A DNA stretch of 64,000 nucleotides from Cystobacterineae bacterium. GTDB lineage: Bacteria > Myxococcota > Myxococcia > Myxococcales > Myxococcaceae. The notes beneath the pieces are model-generated. The model was not told where the DNA came from. It did no database searches and saw only the letters and a program-made list of their open reading frames with translations. Below are positions 17,533 to 26,100 of the stretch, piece after piece. A program made the position numbers and the translations under genes. The stretch's first letter is position 1. Every line of letters begins with the position of its first letter. The stretch spans positions 1 through 64,000 of the forward strand of contig WRKR01000010.1 in the NCBI GenBank assembly GCA_009782175.1, given 5' to 3'.

Positions 17533-18414
17533 ATGCCCAATACAAATAAACTCAGCCTTGACTTTTTGCGCGCAGCCATAAAACTGGCCAACAGTACAGA
17601 TGTCGACCGTTTGCTCTATGTGTCTGACACGCCTATCCCCCCCCAGGAGTTGCGCGGGAAACCTTGCAAAAAAAAGCTGATTTATGCGGTGACTTCAGAA
17701 AAATTGGCCGAACGTCTTCGCAAACAAAAATATTCCGTCGTTTTGGTTCCCCCCTATGACTATTCCAGAGCAGAGCGCGTCAAAGTCGCACTCATTGCTT
17801 CTACGTCAAGCGAAAAAATAAAAGACAAAAACATTGCCATCTGCGTCACAGGCCTCCTGGGAAAACCCATTGACACGCTCATGCAAGTCCAGGTTGGAAA
17901 CGCTCTCGATGACTGCGTCGCTGCAGAAGGCGTCAAACTCGGAGAGCGCTTCAACTCCCAGGTTATTGACGCGCTCATTCAACTGGCCCTGCAAATTGGA
18001 AAAGAAGGTTTTGAAGGACACCCCATCGGCACCATCCTCACCATTGGCGACTGTGAAGCCGTCATGGCCCAAAGCCGCCAACTCACACTCAACCCCTTCC
18101 AAGGTATTCCTGAAACAGAGCGCAATATTTTGGATCCAAAAATAAGAGAGGCCATTAAAAACTTCTCTGTCCTGGATGGCGCCTTCATCATTCGAGAAGA
18201 CGGCGTCGTCCTCGCAGCAGGACGCTATCTCACAGCTACGGATGAGAATGTGCAAATTCCTCTGGGCATGGGGGCACGCCATACCGCCGCTGCCACCATT
18301 ACTTCCAGGACAGAATGCCTCGCCTTGGCCGTCAGCCAAACTTCAGGAGCTGTGCGCTTCTTCAAAAATGGTGCCATCATCCTCGAGCTCCACCAATCCA
18401 CCCGACGCATTTAA
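17533..18414 (+). CDS. Diadenylate cyclase (DAC/DisA_N domain), DacZ-like architecture
   Basis: Predicted to make cyclic di-AMP from two ATP. The C-terminal half is a DAC domain with both catalytic signatures, DGAFII (Asp215-Gly-Ala) and RHTAAA (Arg249-His250), and the upstream HPIGTILTIGD segment. No transmembrane helices are seen, unlike CdaA, and there is no DisA helix-hairpin-helix tail. The N-terminal 125 residues look like the alpha/beta domain at the end of pyruvate kinase (ICVTGLLGKPIDTLMQV), a layout known from archaeal DacZ. No c-di-AMP phosphodiesterase is in the window. It is divergent from dksA. Confidence 0.85.
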   Translation: MPNTNKLSLDFLRAAIKLANSTDVDRLLYVSDTPIPPQELRGKPCKKKLIYAVTSEKLAERLRKQKYSVVLVPPYDYSRAERVKVALIASTSSEKIKDKNIAICVTGLLGKPIDTLMQVQVGNALDDCVAAEGVKLGERFNSQVIDALIQLALQIGKEGFEGHPIGTILTIGDCEAVMAQSRQLTLNPFQGIPETERNILDPKIREAIKNFSVLDGAFIIREDGVVLAAGRYLTATDENVQIPLGMGARHTAAATITSRTECLALAVSQTSGAVRFFKNGAIILELHQSTRRI

Positions 18415-18442
18415 CTTAAGTGCCTGCACATTTTTGTGATAG

Positions 18443-18547
18443 ACGTGGTCCCAAATAACGTGCCTCAAAACAGCGTGTCCAAAAACAACGTGCCTCAAAA
18501 CAACGTGCCTCAAAACAACGTGTCCAAAAACAACGTGTCCCACAATT
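18443..18547. repeat. 15-bp tandem repeat, seven units
   Basis: The core RCGTG recurs at exact 15-bp steps (18443, 18458, 18473, 18488, 18503, 18518, 18533) within units of the form CAAAACAACGTGCCT or CAAAAACAACGTGTC. It fills most of the gap between the diadenylate cyclase stop and the PHA-system gene start, so it lies in a probable promoter or leader. The last unit ends 25 bp before the ATG. Confidence 0.9.
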
Positions 18548-18572
18548 TAAGCCACTCAAAATAAGCAAAAAA

Positions 18573-18893
18573 ATGAGAAAACTCTCAATCGAAGTCCCCC
18601 ACTCTCTGAAGCCTCAAGAAGCTCAACAACGCATAACGGCCCTCGTGGATTATTGGCACAGACAATATGGCTTCCAGAGAGCTTGGGTGGACAATGCATG
18701 TCAACTCAACGGAAGCTTCATGGGCATACAACTGGAGGCTGAAATCCACATTCTGGATAACAAAGTCAGCGGCTCCGCGAATGATCCAGGCCTCCTGCTG
18801 CGAGGGCCTGCCCACAAATACCTTTCAAAAAAAATGGCTGAATATTTGAACCCCAACAAATCCATCGAAGAAATTATCCGCCAAGATACTTAA
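18573..18893 (+). CDS. Polyhydroxyalkanoic acid system family protein
   Basis: A 106-residue protein matching the PHA_gran_rgn family by its opening (LSIEVPHSLKPQEAQQRI), a mid-protein beta region and a conserved C-terminal amphipathic helix. Family members sit in polyhydroxyalkanoate loci, but their biochemical role is not established. No phaC or phasin gene is close by, so a link to storage granules is only by family name. The gene is preceded by a seven-unit 15-bp repeat. Confidence 0.65.
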   Translation: MRKLSIEVPHSLKPQEAQQRITALVDYWHRQYGFQRAWVDNACQLNGSFMGIQLEAEIHILDNKVSGSANDPGLLLRGPAHKYLSKKMAEYLNPNKSIEEIIRQDT

Positions 18894-18935
18894 AAAAACA
18901 GCCTTTGCCCCCCCCACACACCCAACCCCCAAAAA

Positions 18936-18985
18936 CACAGTCCACCGTCAACACAGTCCACCGTCAAAAACACAGTCCACGGTGG
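18936..18985. repeat. 16-bp direct repeat, three copies
   Basis: The sequence CACAGTCCACCGTCAA occurs at 18936 and 18952. A third copy from 18971 diverges after CACAGTCCAC. The array lies in the 240-bp gap between the PHA-system gene and the tRNA and abuts a copy of the dispersed repeat. Confidence 0.8.
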
Positions 18986-18990
18986 GTTGA

Positions 18991-19089
18991 AATAGGCTCG
19001 CTGCGCGAGGCGAGCTTGAGCTTGCCTGCTCCACTGCGCTCGTCAAAGAGCGGTTTTCGTTTGAAGTGAGCCTCAAGTGAAAGCGGTCT
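18991..19089 (+). repeat. Dispersed MITE-like repeat, divergent copy B
   Basis: This copy keeps the 8-bp hairpin (arms 19008-19015 and 19020-19027, loop TTGA) with a G.T pair where copy A has G-C and copy E has A-T. It also keeps the terminal box CCTCAAGTGAAAGCGGTCT at 19071-19089. The 14-bp hairpin of copy A is missing and the two parts are separated by about 44 bp, so the copy is rearranged. Confidence 0.6.
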
Positions 19090-19091
19090 GG

Positions 19092-19123
19092 AAAAAAAAC
19101 CGGCCTCCAGGGGGAGAGGCCGG
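19092..19123 (-). terminator. Rho-independent terminator of the tRNA-Pro transcript
   Basis: A perfect 8-bp GC-rich stem (19100-19107 with 19116-19123) has an 8-nt loop and is followed on the minus strand by eight T residues (19092-19099). It lies 14 bp downstream of the tRNA 3' end. Confidence 0.85.
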
Positions 19124-19136
19124 CAAAACAAAAAAG

Positions 19137-19210
19137 TCGGGGCGACTGGATTTGAACCAGCGACCACTTGCACCCCAAGCAAGTGCGCTACCAGGCTGCG
19201 CCACGCCCCG
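19137..19210 (-). tRNA. tRNA-Pro (anticodon GGG)
   Basis: All four arms fold on the minus strand: a 7-bp acceptor stem (CGGGGCG with CGCCCCG), a D arm with GCGC stems, a 5-bp anticodon stem (CTTGC with GCAAG) around the loop TTGGGGT, and a T arm with loop TTCAAAT. Positions 34-36 read GGG, decoding CCC and CCU. CCA is not encoded. It lies downstream of ihfA and is followed by a strong terminator. Confidence 0.95.
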
Positions 19211-19257
19211 GAAAAATTCCACAACCGGCGCCCTTATGCCCAGTTCACAGCCTAAGG

Positions 19258-19575
19258 TCAAGCAAGGAATGCCCCACCCGCCGGTACTTCAGCTGCAGAC
19301 TTCGCATTCAACTCCGCTTTTAATACTTGGCTTAAGCGAAATGTCAGTCGGTGGCGCGACGCAATCTCCAACGCATCTCCAGTTTGAGGGTTCCTTCCTA
19401 TTCGCGATTTTTTATAGCGAACTTGAAAATTGCCAAAGCCGGAAATTTTTACTTTTTCGCCGCGCTCCAAAGCATCCTTCAATAAGTCAAAAACATATTC
19501 GACAATTTCAGCTGATTCTTTCTTCGAGAAGCCTACGCGCTCGTAGACACTCTCAATAATGTCTGCTTTCGTCAT
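19258..19575 (-). CDS. ihfA: Integration host factor alpha / HU-family DNA-binding protein
   Basis: A small nucleoid protein that bends DNA. The family beta-arm region is clear in KVKISGFGNFQVRYK and GRNPQTGDALEI, with helices before it. At 105 residues it includes a short C-terminal extension rich in Ala and Gly. Its position after pheS-pheT is the classic ihfA location and favours IHF-alpha over HU, although sequence alone cannot fully separate the two. Confidence 0.9.
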   Translation of the reverse strand: MTKADIIESVYERVGFSKKESAEIVEYVFDLLKDALERGEKVKISGFGNFQVRYKKSRIGRNPQTGDALEIASRHRLTFRLSQVLKAELNAKSAAEVPAGGAFLA

Positions 19576-19666
19576 AATTCAATAACTTACAGAGGGCGCT
19601 TTGCATGTCAACAAAGGCTTTATGGAAAACTTCAGTATTTTCTTAAAACTTTTTGAAACAGGCCTC

Positions 19667-22075
19667 TCAAATGCGCCGCTTCCCACCCAAAACCGTTGAT
19701 ATTTCCTCAACAATTCTCTCGTGGACCTCATTGACTTCCCCATCGGCCAAAGTCCGGTTTGGGTCTGAATAACGCAGGGCAAACGCGAAACTTTTATGGG
19801 TTTCGGCAATGGGTTTGCCCAAATAAATGTCAAAAAGCTGGACTTCCTCAAGCAAAGGCGCACCTGTTTTATACATCAGCTCCACCACCCGCTCATGGCT
19901 GCACGCTCGCGGCAACACCACGGCCAAGTCCCGAAGCACCGAGGGGTGCTCGCTGAGCGCGCATTTTCGCGGCTGCTTGGAAGCACAAAGCTTCAACTTT
20001 TCAAGCTCCAACTGAAACAAAAAAACATTCGACGGCACGTCCATGTGCTTGGCCACGCGCGGGTGCACTTCTCCCAGGCTGCCTATACGCTCCTCTCCTG
20101 CCCAAACAGAGGCACTGGCCCTCGGGTGGTAGGCCGCCTCCTCCAAGGGCTCAAAACGCACCCCCTCTACCTTCAACGCCTTAAGCAGAGACTCCACCAT
20201 CCCCTTCATGTCAAAAAAACCATAACTCTCTTCGGCTGCAGTCCATGTGCGTTTGCCCGTGCGCAGCCCCCATAACGCGCCGGCTACCTCGTGGCGCTCC
20301 AAGGCCGGAGGCGCCCCGCTTCCCCCACTGTGCGCGCGGGGGAAATAGCTGCGCCCCACCTCAAACAAGGCCGCAGACTCCGCTTGGTGACGCTTCGCAC
20401 GGCCAATGTTGTGCAACAGCCCCGGAAATAAACTCGTGCGCAAAACCGACATCTCTTCACTCATGGGGTTTTGCAAAATGACAGGGGCTTTTTCACCCAA
20501 AAGCGCCACATGCGAAGGCTGCGCAAAGGAGTAGTTGAGGACTTCACTCAAACCCATGCCGCACAAAAGCTGGCGTATTTTTCGCTCCCAAAAAAGCGCT
20601 TCGGGCAACTGCGCAGGACGCAACATGCGCGGGGGAAGCGAGGGAATATGGGCATAACCCATAATGCGCGCCACCTCCGCTATTAAATCCTCCTCATGCA
20701 ATATGTCACTGCGCGAGGAGGGCACCTCATAGGCCCCTTCACCCTGTTTTTGAAAACCCAGGGCCGACAAAATGCGCGCGGCCTCCGCCTCCTCCACCTC
20801 GTGGCCTACCACCTGGCGAAACTTGGAAGCCCTCCATGGCAATACCCTTTGTGGCTTCTCCTCCGGGTAGACTTCAAAAATGTCTCCCGCTATTTCGCCA
20901 CCCCCAAGCTGTGCCAACAACTTCGCCGCCCGCTTTAATGCCATGTGCACCTGAGAAATGTCCACGCCGCGCTCAAAACGGTGCGAGGACTCTGTCTGCA
21001 AACCGTGGCGCTTGGCCGTCTTTCGCGTGTGCACAGGCGAAAACACCGCGCACTCCAACAATACTTTGCGCGTCTGCGCGCTCACCTCGCTGTCTTTTCC
21101 GCCCATGACCCCTGCCAATGCCAAGGGGCGCTCCCCGTCGCAAATAAGCAAATCCTCCGCGGACAACACGCGCGCCTTCTCGTCCAAGGTGGTCAGCACC
21201 TCTCCCTCGCGCGCCAGGCGCACCACCATGCGCTTGGCCGGCAGCTTGTCCACGTCAAAAGCGTGCAGGGGCTGGCCATATTCCAGGAGTACATAGTTGG
21301 TGACGTCGACAAGGTTGTTAATAGCGCGTATGCCGCAAGCCGCAAGCCTCCTTCGCATCCACTGCGGGGAGGGGGCAACCGTGAGGCCCTCCACAAGGCA
21401 TGCCGCATAGCGCAGACAGCGCTCTTTGGCGGCTATTTCAATGCCAAAACCACTCGGGTGCGAAGCACTCGCTTGAGGCGGCGTTGCACACGGCGCCTCG
21501 GGAAGTTGCAAAGGCAGCGAAAGGAGTGCCGAAATGTCGCGGGCAATGCCGAGGTGGCTTAGGGCGTCGGGGCGGTCCGGTGTTATGTTCACCTCCAGCA
21601 CCACGTCGTCCAACTCGAGGGCCTTCGCCAAAGGCTCCCCCACCTTAAGCGCCTCCTCCAACAACAACAGGCCTTCTGCGTCCTCGGACAAACCCAACTC
21701 CTTCGCGGAGCACAACATGCCAAAACTTTCAACGCCGCGCACCACAGCCCGGGAAATGTGCATGCCGTTTGGGAGCTTCGCCCCCTCTTTCGCCAAAGGC
21801 ACTTTGTCGCCACTTTTGAAGTTGCGCGCGCCGCATACTATTTGCAGGGGCCCTCCCTCGCCGCAGTCCACCTTCACCACGCTCAGCTTTTCGGCGTTGG
21901 GGTGCTTTTCCACGGACACAACTTGCGCCACCACCACTGCTTCCAGGCCCGCCCCTGTGTGGCTCAACCCTTCTACCTCCAGGCCGGCCAAAGTGAGGCG
22001 CTCTGCCAATGCCTCTGCCTTTAATTCCGCAGGCACATGCACATAGTCCGACAACCATTTTAGGGAGACTTTCAT
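19667..22075 (-). CDS. pheT: Phenylalanyl-tRNA synthetase beta subunit
   Basis: Large subunit of the alpha2-beta2 class II synthetase, containing the editing site. It begins MKVSLKWLSDYV and continues with a tRNA-binding EMAP-like domain (about 40-150, VVAQVVSVEKHPNAEKLSV). The B3/B4 editing region and B5 follow, and the protein ends in a ferredoxin-fold anticodon-binding domain (LSEHPSVLRDLAVVLP). The ATG at 22075 gives 802 residues; the frame stays open upstream, but the family start is unmistakable. It follows pheS by 16 bp and precedes ihfA. Confidence 0.97.
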   Translation of the reverse strand: MKVSLKWLSDYVHVPAELKAEALAERLTLAGLEVEGLSHTGAGLEAVVVAQVVSVEKHPNAEKLSVVKVDCGEGGPLQIVCGARNFKSGDKVPLAKEGAKLPNGMHISRAVVRGVESFGMLCSAKELGLSEDAEGLLLLEEALKVGEPLAKALELDDVVLEVNITPDRPDALSHLGIARDISALLSLPLQLPEAPCATPPQASASHPSGFGIEIAAKERCLRYAACLVEGLTVAPSPQWMRRRLAACGIRAINNLVDVTNYVLLEYGQPLHAFDVDKLPAKRMVVRLAREGEVLTTLDEKARVLSAEDLLICDGERPLALAGVMGGKDSEVSAQTRKVLLECAVFSPVHTRKTAKRHGLQTESSHRFERGVDISQVHMALKRAAKLLAQLGGGEIAGDIFEVYPEEKPQRVLPWRASKFRQVVGHEVEEAEAARILSALGFQKQGEGAYEVPSSRSDILHEEDLIAEVARIMGYAHIPSLPPRMLRPAQLPEALFWERKIRQLLCGMGLSEVLNYSFAQPSHVALLGEKAPVILQNPMSEEMSVLRTSLFPGLLHNIGRAKRHQAESAALFEVGRSYFPRAHSGGSGAPPALERHEVAGALWGLRTGKRTWTAAEESYGFFDMKGMVESLLKALKVEGVRFEPLEEAAYHPRASASVWAGEERIGSLGEVHPRVAKHMDVPSNVFLFQLELEKLKLCASKQPRKCALSEHPSVLRDLAVVLPRACSHERVVELMYKTGAPLLEEVQLFDIYLGKPIAETHKSFAFALRYSDPNRTLADGEVNEVHERIVEEISTVLGGKRRI

Positions 22076-22091
22076 TGCTTTCAAACCCTTC

Positions 22092-23132
22092 TCAAAATTG
22101 CGCCAAAAAGCGTACGTCGTTTTCAAACAGCGCACGCAAGTCACCCAGGCCATAGCGAAGCATGGCCGTGCGCTCTATGCCCATGCCAAAGGCAAAACCC
22201 GTCACCTCCTGAGGGTTATAGCCCGAGGCCGAAAACACATTCGGGTGCACCATGCCCGCGCCCAAAATTTCAAGCCACCCGCTCATTTTGCAGACGCGGC
22301 AGCCTGTGCCCTGGCATATGACGCAGCCAATGTCCACTTCGGCGGAGGGCTCGGTGAAGGGGAAATAGCTTGCGCGAAAACGCGTCTTCACGCTTTCGCC
22401 GAAGAAGGCGCGCACAAAAGCGTTGAGGGTGCCTTTCAAGTCCGCCATGCTGACGTGGGTGTCGACAAAGAGGCCCTCCACCTGGTGGAACATGGGGGTG
22501 TGCGTAATGTCAAAGTCCCGGCGGTATACGCGGCCGGGCATAATGGCGCGCAGGGGCGGTGGGGAGGCCTGCATGGCGCGTATTTGCACCGGGGAGGTGT
22601 GCGTGCGCAAAACCATGGGGGGGGCATTTTCGCCAAAGCCCTCGGGGCTGACATAAAAGCTGTCCTGCATGTCGCGCGCGGGGTGGTTTTCGAGGAAATT
22701 GAGTGCCTCAAAATTATACCAGCCAAGCTCTACCTCGGGGCCGTCGGCCACCTCAAAGCCCATGCCCACAAATATGTCAACAATGTCGTCCATGGTTTGG
22801 CTGACGGGGTGGCGGTGCCCCTGGCGGCAAAGGCGCCCCGGCAGGCTTATGTCGAGTTTGGGGCCTTTAAGTGAAGCTTTAAGTGCCGCTTCTTCGGCGC
22901 GCTGCATGGCGCGCTCCAACAAGGCCTCCACCGCTGCCTTCACCTGGTTGGCCACCGCGCCTATTTTTTTTCGTTCCTCGTGGGGCAGTTTTCCCATTTG
23001 GGAAAGCCCCTGGGAGAGGGCCCCCTTCTTCCCCAGGTATTTCACCCGAAGGGCCTCCAGCTGTGCGGGGGAGTCCCCTGCCTCTATCTCCTCTTTCGCC
23101 TGCTCCAACAATGTTTGAAAATGGTTTTGCAT
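22092..23132 (-). CDS. pheS: Phenylalanyl-tRNA synthetase alpha subunit
   Basis: Catalytic subunit that activates phenylalanine and charges tRNA-Phe. An N-terminal coiled coil (about 1-85) precedes the class II catalytic core, with motif 2 around RTHTSPVQIRAM, the segment FHQVEGLFVD, and motif 3 in GFAFGMGIERTAML. Its 346 residues are normal. GAGAGG lies 5 nt before the ATG. It forms the operon pheS-pheT-ihfA. No T-box or attenuator leader was recognised upstream. Confidence 0.97.
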   Translation of the reverse strand: MQNHFQTLLEQAKEEIEAGDSPAQLEALRVKYLGKKGALSQGLSQMGKLPHEERKKIGAVANQVKAAVEALLERAMQRAEEAALKASLKGPKLDISLPGRLCRQGHRHPVSQTMDDIVDIFVGMGFEVADGPEVELGWYNFEALNFLENHPARDMQDSFYVSPEGFGENAPPMVLRTHTSPVQIRAMQASPPPLRAIMPGRVYRRDFDITHTPMFHQVEGLFVDTHVSMADLKGTLNAFVRAFFGESVKTRFRASYFPFTEPSAEVDIGCVICQGTGCRVCKMSGWLEILGAGMVHPNVFSASGYNPQEVTGFAFGMGIERTAMLRYGLGDLRALFENDVRFLAQF

Positions 23133-23171
23133 TTTAACCTCTCTACAACGTCGGCGCGGTGCAATGCCACT

Positions 23172-26100
23172 TCACTTGCATGCCTTATGCACCAGCTCAA
23201 ACAATGCGGTATACATTCCCCTGCGCGAGGTGTCTGCTTTTTCACCTCCTTGCTCTGCCGCCTTTGCATGCCACTTGGCGGCTTTTGCGGGGTTTTGGGT
23301 CACACCTTCACCTCTGCTATACATTTCCCCAAGAGTATATTGCGCGTGCACGTTTCCTCGCTCTGCGGCTTCTCTTATCCACTTCATAGCTTCTGTGTTT
23401 TGGGGTTCCTTGTCTGTTGCTTTCTGTTGGAGCCATTTCAGGGCTTGTTCATTCCCCCCTGCTGCGGCTGTTTTCATCCATTGGAAAGCCGGGGCGCTTC
23501 CTTCGTCGGCTTCTTGTGTTATTTGCGCCATGGCTTCTGTGTTGCCTTGCTCTGCCGCCTTCGCCAACCACTTCATTGCCTCCGCTTCGTCTCTCGAAAC
23601 CCCCAGGCCTTGGAAATATATTTTCCCGAGAAAAAGCTGCGCATACACTTCTCCTTGCTTTGCCGTTTGGGTGAGCCACTTCAGGGCTTGGGCCTCGTCC
23701 TTTGCCACACCTTCGCCTTTAAAATAGCCTAACCCGAGGTGGTATTGTGCTTTCACATGCCCTTGCTCTGCTGCCTTTCTAAACCACTCTGCGGCTTTTG
23801 CATGGTTTTGCTTGCGGCTCCAGCCTCCCCAATAGCTCTGCCCAAGGTGGTATTGTGCTTCCACATGCCCTTGCTCTGCTGCTTTGGCGAGCCACTTTGC
23901 GGCTTTCCTGTCATTGGGGGTTAAGCTGCTTCTTTGCTGATCATATAGGTAGTATTGCTCTTCGACATCTCCTTGCTCTGCGGATTCCTCAAGCCACTTG
24001 AGGGCCTTTCTATGTTCCCCTCCCCCCGCTTTTCTCATCCACCTCAACGCTTCTGCGTGGTTTTTCGCAACACCTCTGCCTTCGGAATAGCTCAGCCCAA
24101 GCTGGTATTGCGCATCGCTATGTTTTTCCTCCGCTGCTTTGGCAAACCACTTCGCCGCCTGCAGTTCGTCCTTCGCAACACCTTTGCCTTCTAAATACAT
24201 GAGTCCAAGCTGGTATTGCGCGTCTCCATGAAGATATGTGCTCTCAGCCGCTTTTTTGAACCACTTTGCGGCTTCTGCTTCATCCTTTGCAACGCCTTCG
24301 CCTACTAAATACATCAGCCCAAGGTGGTGTTGCAGTCCTCTGTCTCCTTTTCCCGCGTCTCCTTTTTCCGCTGCCTCTCTAAGCCCCTCCAGTGCTTGGG
24401 CATTTCCTTTTTTTGCCGCTTCTCTAAGCTCCCTCTCGGCCATCACATCTCCTTGTGCCGCCGCTTTGGCAAACCACTTCATCGCCTGGGCTTCGTCTTT
24501 CTCGACGCCTTCCCCTTTTAAATACATCTCCCCAAGGGTGCGTTGCTCCGCGCTATCTCCTTGCTCCGCGCCTTTTTTCACCTCTGCTCTGCGCCACTTC
24601 AGCGCTTGGGCATCTCCTTGTGCAGCCGCTTCTCTAAGCTTCCACTTGGCCTCTTCATCTCCTTGTTCCGCTGCTTCTTGGAGCCACTTCTGCGCCTGGG
24701 CATCGTCCTTCGCAAAGTGTCTGCGCTTCCCAAGGGTGTGTTGTGCTTTTATATGCCCTTGCGCTGCCGCTTTTTGGAGCCATGTATCGGCTTCCTCCCT
24801 GTCGTAGTCCCTCATCATCCCGAGGTTATATTGCGCTTCCGCATCCCCCCGTTGCGCGGCTTCTTCAAGCCATTTCTCGGCTTGCTTATTCCCCCGTTGC
24901 GCCGCCTCTCCCATCCACCTTGTTGCTTCTGCAGGGTTCTTCGCGACACCTTGGCCTTCGGAATAAATCAGCCCAAGCTTATATTGCGAGTCCTCCATAG
25001 GGTAGTTAAGCAGCCCTCTTTTTTCTTCCACTTTTTTGAACCACTTCGCCGCTTCTGCGTGGTTTTTTGAAGTGCCCTTGCCATAAAAATAGAGCTCTCC
25101 AAGAGCATATTGAGCGCGTTTGTTTTCTTTTTCAGACGCTGCTTCTTTGAGCCACTTCAGCGCATTCGCCTTGCCTTGTTTCGCTTCATTTTCGAGCCAG
25201 CGCACGGCCTCCTTATGGTCTTGCCTCGCCGCTTTTCTCATCCACTTCGCCGCTGCTGCATTGTCCTTGGGCACCCCTAAGCCGCTGGCATATGCCACCC
25301 CAAGGTGGCATTGCGCATGCTCATCTCCCCACTCTGCTGCTTTTTTAAATTGCTTCAGCGCTTCTGCCTCTCTTTGTTTTTCCTCTTCTCTCAGCCACCG
25401 TGCAACTTGGGCATTTCCTTGTTTTGCCAATCCCCTCAACAACTCCAGTGCATCTTTATCTCCCCTATCTGCGGCTGCTTGGAGCCACTTCACCGCCTGG
25501 GCTTCGTCTTTTGCGACGCCTTTGCCGCTCAAATAGCTCTTTGCAAGAGCGTGTTGCGCGCTCACGTGGCCTTGCTTCGCCGCTTCTTTGAACCATTGTG
25601 CGGCTTGGGTTTCGTCTTTCGCGACGCCTTTGCCTTCTAAATAGAGCTCTCCCAAAATAAATTGCACTTTCGCGTGCCCCTGCTTCGCCGCTTCTTCAAG
25701 CCACTCGACGCCGGCTATTTCCATGAAGCGCTCCATCTCCCACATCGCCCGCGGCTCCGCTTTTTTCAACGCTTTCATGAGCCACTTCACGGACTCCACC
25801 TTGTCCTTCTCAACACCCAGGCCTTTGAAATAGCTCTGCCCAAGGGCCACTTGTGCCCTTAAATACCCTTGCCTTGCTGCCTCTTGGAACCACTTCACGG
25901 CTTCTGTTTCGTCTTTCGCAATGCCTTCGCCTTCTAAATAGTTCTGCCCCAGGGTAAACTGCGCATGTGCGTTTCCTTGCTTGGCCGCGCTTATGCGCTT
26001 CCTTGTCGCCTTTGCTTTCTCCTGCACCTTTAGAAGCAGCTCTTTAGCCTCTGCATGCCCTTGCTCTGCTGCTTTGCTGAACCACTTTTCGGCCTGAGCT

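Noticed and set aside
18343-18543. Minus-strand protein of repeated His-Val-Val-Leu-Arg
   Set aside because: It is the translation of the 15-bp array antisense to the cyclase end, with no ribosome site.
19077-19559. Plus-strand frame across the tRNA and ihfA
   Set aside because: It is antisense to a clear tRNA and to ihfA and has no domain features.
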